Part shown: positions 6,625 to 10,223 of the stretch, piece after piece
How the letters are laid out: every line of letters starts with the position of its first letter
How positions within the stretch are numbered: the stretch's first letter is position 1
Assembly: GCA_026710565.1 (NCBI GenBank)
Contig: JAPOQV010000512.1
Coordinates: 1 to 10,223, forward strand
Length of the DNA: 10,223 nucleotides
From: Spirochaetaceae bacterium
Lineage (GTDB): Bacteria; Spirochaetota; Spirochaetia; SZUA-6; Bin103
Direction: 5' to 3'
Notes under the pieces: model-generated
Told to the model about the DNA's origin: nothing
The model's input: only the letters and a program-made list of their open reading frames with translations
Database searches by the model: none
Made by a program: the position numbers and the translations under genes

Positions 6625-7503
6625 ATGCATTGTACCGTAGCGATCATGCTTCTTGGTGCCGCGGACTATCACAAGGGCGACTTCCGCGCCTTGACCGACG
6701 AGACAGCCGCCGCCGCGGCGGCGCTGGGGTTGCGCGCGCTGAACGCCCGCACGGACGATCCGGAATCGGTGACGCCGGCGGAGACGGCCCGGTTCCGGGA
6801 GACTCTGGAGCGCCACGGCCTGACGGCCGGCCAGACCAACGGCGACTACGGCGGCGGCCTGGTCAGCGAGGACCGCGCCGAGCGGGAGCGCACGGTGCGG
6901 TTCGTGCAGGAGATGTGCCGGCTGTCGCGGCTGCTCGGCTCGCCGACCACCTACCTGCGGCCGGGCAGCCTGAACCCGCGCGGCGCCTGGCTGCCGCATC
7001 CGCGCAACCGGTCGCGGGAGGTGTTCGACCGGCTGGTGGACAGCGCCCGGCAGGTGTGCGCGGTGGCCGAAGGCGAGGGGTTGCTGGTGGCGGTCGAGGG
7101 CGGCGTGGTGTCGCCGCTGTACTCGCCTGAGCGGATCGAGGCGTTCATCACCGCGGTCGACTCGCCCGCGCTCGGGTTCAACCAGGACCCGGTCAACCTG
7201 ATCGGCAGCCTGGAGCAGGCCTACGACACCGGCGCGCTGATCGCCGACAGCTTCGACCGGCTGGGGCGCTTCACGGTGAGCGCGCACGTCAAGGACTTCA
7301 CGCTGGTGGAGGCGCTGCTGCCGCACTTCGAGGAGGCCGAGATCGGCGTGGGCATGCTGGACCAGGCCGCCTACCTGTCGCGGCTGCAGGGGACGCGGCC
7401 CGGGGTTCACGCGTACATCGAGCACTTGTCCACCGACCGGTTCGCCGCAGCCGTGGCGGAGGTGGCGGCGATCTCGCGCGCTGCCGGGATCGAGTGGGAC
7501 TGA
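6625..7503 (+). CDS. Sugar phosphate isomerase/epimerase-like TIM barrel (xylose isomerase-like, AP endonuclease 2 family)
   Basis: A 292-residue protein of the xylose-isomerase-like TIM-barrel superfamily, which acts on sugars, inositols and related polyols in the cytoplasm through a divalent metal. The expected metal ligands appear in order at the ends of barrel strands: E158 in LLVAVEGG, D188 in FNQDPVNL, H221 in SAHVKDF and E266 in YIEH. An early GDYGGG (73-78) and a mid-barrel YLRPGS (110-115) also fit the fold. ATG 6625 gives the long form. ATG 6646 would remove seven residues and leave MLLGAADYHKGDF, and neither start has a clear ribosome-binding site. A Nudix gene begins 13 bases after the stop. 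Divergence from the bicupin/oxygenase unit suggests one pathway, perhaps catabolism of a sugar acid or polyol. That is inference from neighbourhood only. Confidence 0.85.
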   Translation: MHCTVAIMLLGAADYHKGDFRALTDETAAAAAALGLRALNARTDDPESVTPAETARFRETLERHGLTAGQTNGDYGGGLVSEDRAERERTVRFVQEMCRLSRLLGSPTTYLRPGSLNPRGAWLPHPRNRSREVFDRLVDSARQVCAVAEGEGLLVAVEGGVVSPLYSPERIEAFITAVDSPALGFNQDPVNLIGSLEQAYDTGALIADSFDRLGRFTVSAHVKDFTLVEALLPHFEEAEIGVGMLDQAAYLSRLQGTRPGVHAYIEHLSTDRFAAAVAEVAAISRAAGIEWD

Positions 7504-7516
7504 TCCGGGACTCCGC

Positions 7517-7963
7517 GTGGCTGACTCCGAGACGCCGGGCAGGTATCTCGGCGCGTATGCGCTGTGCCGGGACCCGTCAGGCCGGCTGCTCCTGGCCCGC
7601 CTGGCTCCGGGCCTGCTGGACGAGGGGCTCTGGACGATGCCCGGCGGCGGCGTCGAGTGGGGGGAGCCCCCGGACGGCGCGGTCCTCCGCGAGCTGGAGG
7701 AGGAAACCGGCATCGTGGATGTCCGGGATGCCCGCGTCGCCGCGGTCTTCTCCAATGTCTTCGAACGGAGCGCGGAGCGCCCGCACGACCCGTTCCACGT
7801 CGTCGGTCTGATCTACGAGGTGACTCCGGGCAGCTTCGACCTCCGTCCCGAGTTCGACGGATCGACCGACCGCTGCGAGTGGTTCACCGAGCAGCAGGCC
7901 CGGGAGCTGCCGCTCGTGCCGATCGCCCGTTTCGCCGTCGACCTGGCATGGCCGAAACGGTAG
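7517..7963 (+). CDS. Nudix hydrolase
   Basis: A 148-residue single-domain Nudix protein. The Nudix box is complete and canonical at residues 44-66: G-x5-E (E50), x7, then RELEEETGI (58-66), whose glutamates bind Mg2+ and hydrolyse a nucleoside diphosphate linked to some group X. The preceding PGGGVEWGEP and the N-terminal LGAYALCRDPSGRLLLARL strand pair fit the fold. The substrate (8-oxo-dGTP, ADP-ribose, NDP-sugar or other) cannot be read from the sequence. The GTG at 7517 has CCGGGA about six bases upstream and follows the TIM-barrel stop by 13 bases, so the pair is probably co-transcribed. The 3' end may overlap the next gene by 16 bases if that gene starts at 7948. Confidence 0.9.
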   Translation: MADSETPGRYLGAYALCRDPSGRLLLARLAPGLLDEGLWTMPGGGVEWGEPPDGAVLRELEEETGIVDVRDARVAAVFSNVFERSAERPHDPFHVVGLIYEVTPGSFDLRPEFDGSTDRCEWFTEQQARELPLVPIARFAVDLAWPKR

Positions 7964-8268
7964 CAATGGCTGTGTGCGTCTCTGCTACTCGCGCTGAATT
8001 ACTGGTGGACCCGGATCTCACGGATGCCGAAACCGGCGCCATGTTTCGTGCCTTTTTCAATCTGACGGCGCACTGGGGCCTTGATGACCGGGAGAGCCGG
8101 ATCCTGCTGGGCGAGCCGGCTGTGCGCACGTACAACCGCTGGAAATCTGACCAGTTCGCCCCGTCGCCCATCTCACGCGACACGCGAGAGCGCCTGTCCG
8201 TGCTGAACGATCCGCAGGAGGCCGAGACCAAGAGCAGCGTTCGGCGAGCCCCTGTTGAGCACTGTTGA
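7948..8268 (+). CDS. Truncated MbcA/ParS/Xre-type antitoxin, probably a remnant
   Basis: The frame gives 106 residues from ATG 7948, or 100 from ATG 7966. Neither start has a visible ribosome-binding site, and the first overlaps the Nudix gene by 16 bases. Residues about 30-80 match the N-terminal helix-turn-helix part of MbcA/ParS/Xre antitoxins: FFNLTAHWGLDDRESRILLG, then a TYNRWKSDQ segment and ISRDTRERLSVL. After that the family continues with a helix of the 'GIYKAL' kind and the C-terminal DUF2384-like part that neutralises the toxin. Here the sequence turns into an unrelated tail of about 20 residues and stops at 8266-8268. No RES-domain toxin gene follows. The gene is a little less GC-rich than its neighbours, consistent with an acquired element. 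Most likely it is a broken, orphan antitoxin that may still bind DNA. Confidence 0.6.
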   Translation: MAETVAMAVCVSATRAELLVDPDLTDAETGAMFRAFFNLTAHWGLDDRESRILLGEPAVRTYNRWKSDQFAPSPISRDTRERLSVLNDPQEAETKSSVRRAPVEHC

Positions 8269-8683
8269 CGGCCGCATCCACCGCCCAGCGATGACTTGCG
8301 CGGATCAGAAGAGCGCACGCTCGGCTTGGCGTAACGAACTGAAGTGTGTGATCGGTTTCCACGGGCTTCGAGACATCGCGGGTCAGCCATGCGCGAAAGA
8401 ACTGGCAGTGCTTTGAGAAGAAACCTTCACCCACGGCGTGCACGTACTCGATCGCCTCTCCTATCCAAGATCCGGCGACGACGCCTCGCCCGCACTCCTC
8501 GTGCACCTCGCGGGCGAGAGCCACTTCCGGCGATTCGCCGGGATTGACTCCTCCGCCGGGAAGGTGGAGTCCAGTCGACGTTCTCACCACGCCCAATCTT
8601 CCTTGGCTGTCCGCGAGCAGAGCGTGCACACCGGGCCGGACGACCTAGGTGCTTCCCGGCTCTCGCCTCCCGAACTCCAGGAC
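8057..8683 (-). pseudogene. Decayed Nudix hydrolase (start lost, in-frame amber, stop lost)
   Basis: Family-like sequence runs on the minus strand from 8683 to about 8249. The Nudix box is intact, with PGGGVNPGESPEVALAREVH followed by EECG. The downstream EAIEYVHAVGEGFF, an FFRAWL strand and a terminal SHRWAV are typical of Nudix proteins of about 140-150 residues. The usual N-terminus (VLEFGRREPGST-x-VVRPGVH) is also present but interrupted by TAG at 8647-8645, at the position where relatives commonly have Tyr. One base change would convert TAC or TAT to TAG. The expected start at 8683 is GTC rather than GTG, although GGGGAG sits at good spacing upstream. At the other end there is no stop near the natural C-terminus, and the frame runs to TGA at 8057, antisense to the antitoxin. 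A GTG at 8629 could still give a shorter protein with a complete Nudix box, so residual function is possible. Confidence 0.6.
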
Positions 8684-9205
8684 GCGATTCTCCCCGCTCG
8701 GGTCCCGCGGCGTTGCGGGCGCGAACGGTCCGTGCGGGCTCCAGGAGCCAAGCAGGCCGGTGGCTTCGGCAGCCGCCCGATGGCAGGTGGCGCGCAGCTC
8801 GTCCGCCGAGTCGTGGCCGATCAGCGCCTGCTCGAGCTCGTCAGCGTCGGTCGTGAACGGAGCCGCGCCCCAATTCCGGACCACGTCCAGCTCGTGGTCG
8901 GTGTAGTGAAGCTCGCCGCCGAGGAGCCGGGCCGGACTCGCGACGTGGACGTAGAGGGAGGTCAGGGCTCCGGCATCGTCGTACAGCTCCAGCAGGTTGT
9001 AGGGCCGGGAGAACCAGTAGAACGCCCTGATGTTGGATCTGTTGGCCCAGCCTCCCTTGGGGCCGGTGACCGGGTTTCCGATGCGGGACAGGGTGCGCAC
9101 GCACCCGTCGTCCACCGCTTCGATCTCCGCGGTCCATGAGCGCCGCGGCGTGCCGTCGATGTTGGACACCACCACCCTGATGCGGTCGCCGGCTCTCACG
9201 GCCAC
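8645..9205 (-). CDS. DUF402 family protein, downstream paralogue with added tail
   Basis: A 186-residue protein from GTG 9205, which lies two bases after the TGA of the upstream paralogue, so translation is probably coupled. GTG 9199 is an alternative. It matches the DUF402 family, whose studied members (FomD and staphylococcal nucleotide phosphatases) are Mg/Mn-dependent hydrolases of nucleotide phosphates. Family marks are FYWFSRPYNLLELY, LYVHVASP, YTDHELDVV and TTDADELEQALIGH. The acidic residues in the last two are the likely metal ligands. It is about three quarters identical, without gaps, to the upstream copy through PFAPA. It then carries about 23 extra residues ending in FGRREPGST. 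That tail looks like the N-terminus of the Nudix gene read in the same frame, so it seems to be a product of rearrangement rather than part of DUF402. Confidence 0.8.
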   Translation of the reverse strand: MAVRAGDRIRVVVSNIDGTPRRSWTAEIEAVDDGCVRTLSRIGNPVTGPKGGWANRSNIRAFYWFSRPYNLLELYDDAGALTSLYVHVASPARLLGGELHYTDHELDVVRNWGAAPFTTDADELEQALIGHDSADELRATCHRAAAEATGLLGSWSPHGPFAPATPRDPSGENRVLEFGRREPGST

Positions 9206-9702
9206 GGTCAGAGCGCGGGCGCGAACGGCCCTCGTGGGCTCCAGGACCAGAGCAGAGCGGTGACCTCGTCGACGGCCCGGTAGCAGGTGGCGCGCAACTC
9301 GGCCGCGGCGCCGTGGCCGTGCAGCGCCTGCTCGAGCTCGTCCGCGTCGATCGTGAACGGTGCCCTGCCCCGGCGGCGGACCACGTCCACTTCGTGGTCG
9401 GTGTAGCGCAGCTCCCCGTCGACGAGCCGTACGGGACTCGCGATGTGGACGTAGAGCTGGGTCAGGGCGCCAGCCGCGTTGTACATCTCCACCAGGTTGT
9501 AGGGCCTGGAGAACCAGTAGAACGCGCGGCTGTTGGACTTGTCGGCCCAGCCGCCCTTGGGGCCGCTGACCGGATTGCCGATGCTGGTGATCGTGCGCAC
9601 CGAATCCTCGTCTGCCGACTCGATCTCCGCGGTCCACGATCGCCGCGGCGTGCCGTCGATGTTGGACACCACCACCCTGACGTGGTCACCGGCCTTCAGC
9701 AT
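8714..9702 (-). repeat. Tandem duplication of a 500-base DUF402 unit
   Basis: Bases 8714-9202 and 9214-9702 align over their whole length at a constant offset of 500 bases without visible gaps. Stretches such as the 20-base GTTGGACACCACCACCCTGA (9161-9180 and 9661-9680) are identical. Because 500 is not a multiple of three, the two genes lie in different frames and are joined by TGA-CC-GTG. Similarity at DNA level is high but both coding frames are kept, so both copies seem to have been under selection since the duplication. Confidence 0.88.
9208..9702 (-). CDS. DUF402 family protein, upstream paralogue
   Basis: A compact 164-residue DUF402 protein. It has an N-terminal barrel start (AGDHVRVVVSNIDGTPRRSW, 4-23), FYWFSRPYNLVEMY (61-74), LYVHIASP (83-90), TDHEVDVV (101-108; D102 and D106) and FTIDADELEQAL (116-127; D119, D121, E122). 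DUF402 proteins with known activity hydrolyse nucleoside di- or triphosphates, or in FomD a cytidylyl phosphonate. Where FomD-like proteins often have an acidic or Asn residue in the 'YxxI' strand, this one has His (YVHI), so its substrate may differ. The ATG lies 21 bases after the stop of the gene entering from the right, with only a weak GGA-type site. It is probably in one operon with that gene and with the second DUF402 copy. Confidence 0.85.
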   Translation of the reverse strand: MLKAGDHVRVVVSNIDGTPRRSWTAEIESADEDSVRTITSIGNPVSGPKGGWADKSNSRAFYWFSRPYNLVEMYNAAGALTQLYVHIASPVRLVDGELRYTDHEVDVVRRRGRAPFTIDADELEQALHGHGAAAELRATCYRAVDEVTALLWSWSPRGPFAPAL

Positions 9703-9723
9703 CGAGCGTTCCGATCCCGGGCG

Positions 9724-10223
9724 TTACGCCGCTCGCCAGCTTCGGTAGAGGTCGTCCAGCGTGAAGTCCGGCAGCTCGTCGAATCGATAGGTGGATGAGG
9801 CGCCCTGGAAGCCGGGCGTGTGCTGATCGGTATCGGCCTGAAGGGCCGTGTCCAGCGGTTCGAACGCTGCGAACGCCCGCTCCGCTTCCTCCGTGGTGAA
9901 GCGGTCCGCCATGCGCGGTCCCCAGTGCAGGGTCATCGGGTGGGCGCCGGCCGCGTAATCCCGCTCCTTGTCGGCCCAGCGCACGGCCTCGGGGCGCTTG
10001 TCGCCCAGCACGTACTTGGCCTGCTTGCTCAGGTAGATGGAGAAGAGCATCTGCCCCTGCGGGCCGCGGCCCGGATGGATCGCGTCGAGCGCCGTCCGGT
10101 ACGCCCGCGCGTCGCCGGCCATCGCGGCGCGGAGGGCCGCCTCGGTGTGCTCGAACGCGCGGTCGGTGCGCTCCGTCCAGCGCTCGCACGCCTCGCGCGC
10201 GGACGGCGACAGGCGCGGCCGGA
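9724..10223 (-). CDS. Unrecognised protein, C-terminal part only
   Basis: The frame is open from the right edge to TAA at 9726-9724, giving about 165 residues of the C-terminal part, and the true start lies outside the window. An internal ATG at 10122 could start a 132-residue form, but the residues before it continue a regular amphipathic helix, so it is not taken as the start. The first 90 residues look all-helical and charged (REACERWTERTDRAFEHTEA, later YLSKQAKYVLGDKRPEAVRW). A segment with HPMTLHWGPRMADRF and a second helix follow. The end is rich in Asp and aromatics (DELPDFTLDDLYRSW). No signal peptide or membrane segment is visible in this part. I do not recognise the family. It is probably first in an operon with the two DUF402 genes, 21 bases downstream. 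Confidence 0.65.
   Translation of the reverse strand, partial: RPRLSPSAREACERWTERTDRAFEHTEAALRAAMAGDARAYRTALDAIHPGRGPQGQMLFSIYLSKQAKYVLGDKRPEAVRWADKERDYAAGAHPMTLHWGPRMADRFTTEEAERAFAAFEPLDTALQADTDQHTPGFQGASSTYRFDELPDFTLDDLYRSWRAA

Noticed and set aside
8645..8647. TAG read as an amino acid (recoding or amber suppression) to make one DUF402-Nudix protein.
   Set aside because: TAG is used as an ordinary stop by the methyltransferase, GPP34 and first Nudix genes in this window, and no recoding element was seen, so gene decay is simpler.
8645..9637. A 330-codon minus-strand frame that would fuse both DUF402 copies.
   Set aside because: The first half is the out-of-frame shadow of the upstream DUF402 gene (Arg/Gly-rich, no motif). 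Only the part from 9205 on is a real protein.

Overview
The window is GC-rich bacterial DNA (roughly 70% by eye, not counted) with tightly packed genes, several GTG starts and short or overlapping junctions. No rRNA, tRNA, CRISPR array, insertion sequence or phage gene was seen. The mix includes a DUF4038-type glycoside hydrolase, a phytanoyl-CoA-dioxygenase-like enzyme, a bicupin, a xylose-isomerase-like TIM barrel, a bacterial GOLPH3 (GPP34) protein, Nudix hydrolases and DUF402 proteins. This suits an uncultured, metabolically broad, high-GC lineage of the kind often recovered from marine or sponge-associated metagenomes. The phylum cannot be decided from this window.

Left part (1-3539): on the minus strand a DUF5060/DUF4038 glycosidase is followed 10 bases later by the 5' part of an adenylosuccinate-lyase/fumarase-superfamily enzyme, which runs off the left edge. 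Divergent from them, on the plus strand, lie a class I SAM methyltransferase and a short-chain dehydrogenase, probably co-transcribed. A 58-base spacer between the two units holds a candidate -10 box that would give a nearly leaderless glycosidase mRNA.

Middle (3558-7963): a GPP34 (GOLPH3/Vps74-like) gene on the minus strand converges on the dehydrogenase, with a 17-base tandem duplication over its stop codon. Next comes a minus-strand pair, bicupin then phytanoyl-CoA dioxygenase fused to HEAT repeats. A divergent plus-strand pair follows, a sugar-phosphate-isomerase/epimerase-type TIM barrel and a Nudix hydrolase, separated from the bicupin by only 35 bases. The cupin, Fe(II)/2-oxoglutarate oxygenase and TIM-barrel genes look like a small catabolic or small-molecule-modifying module whose substrate cannot be told from sequence.

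Right part (7948-10223): this is the most disturbed region. A plus-strand MbcA/ParS/Xre-type antitoxin has lost its C-terminal half and has no toxin partner. Its tail overlaps the 3' end of a second, minus-strand Nudix gene that appears decayed: it has no good start codon, an in-frame TAG where the family usually has tyrosine, and no stop near its natural end. The Nudix N-terminus is read in frame as the tail of a DUF402 protein, one of two tandem DUF402 paralogues made by duplication of a 500-base unit. An unrecognised gene enters from the right edge.

I did not find a convincing new biological system. The strongest leads are the decayed DUF402/Nudix/antitoxin junction, the DUF402 tandem duplication and the oxygenase-HEAT fusion.
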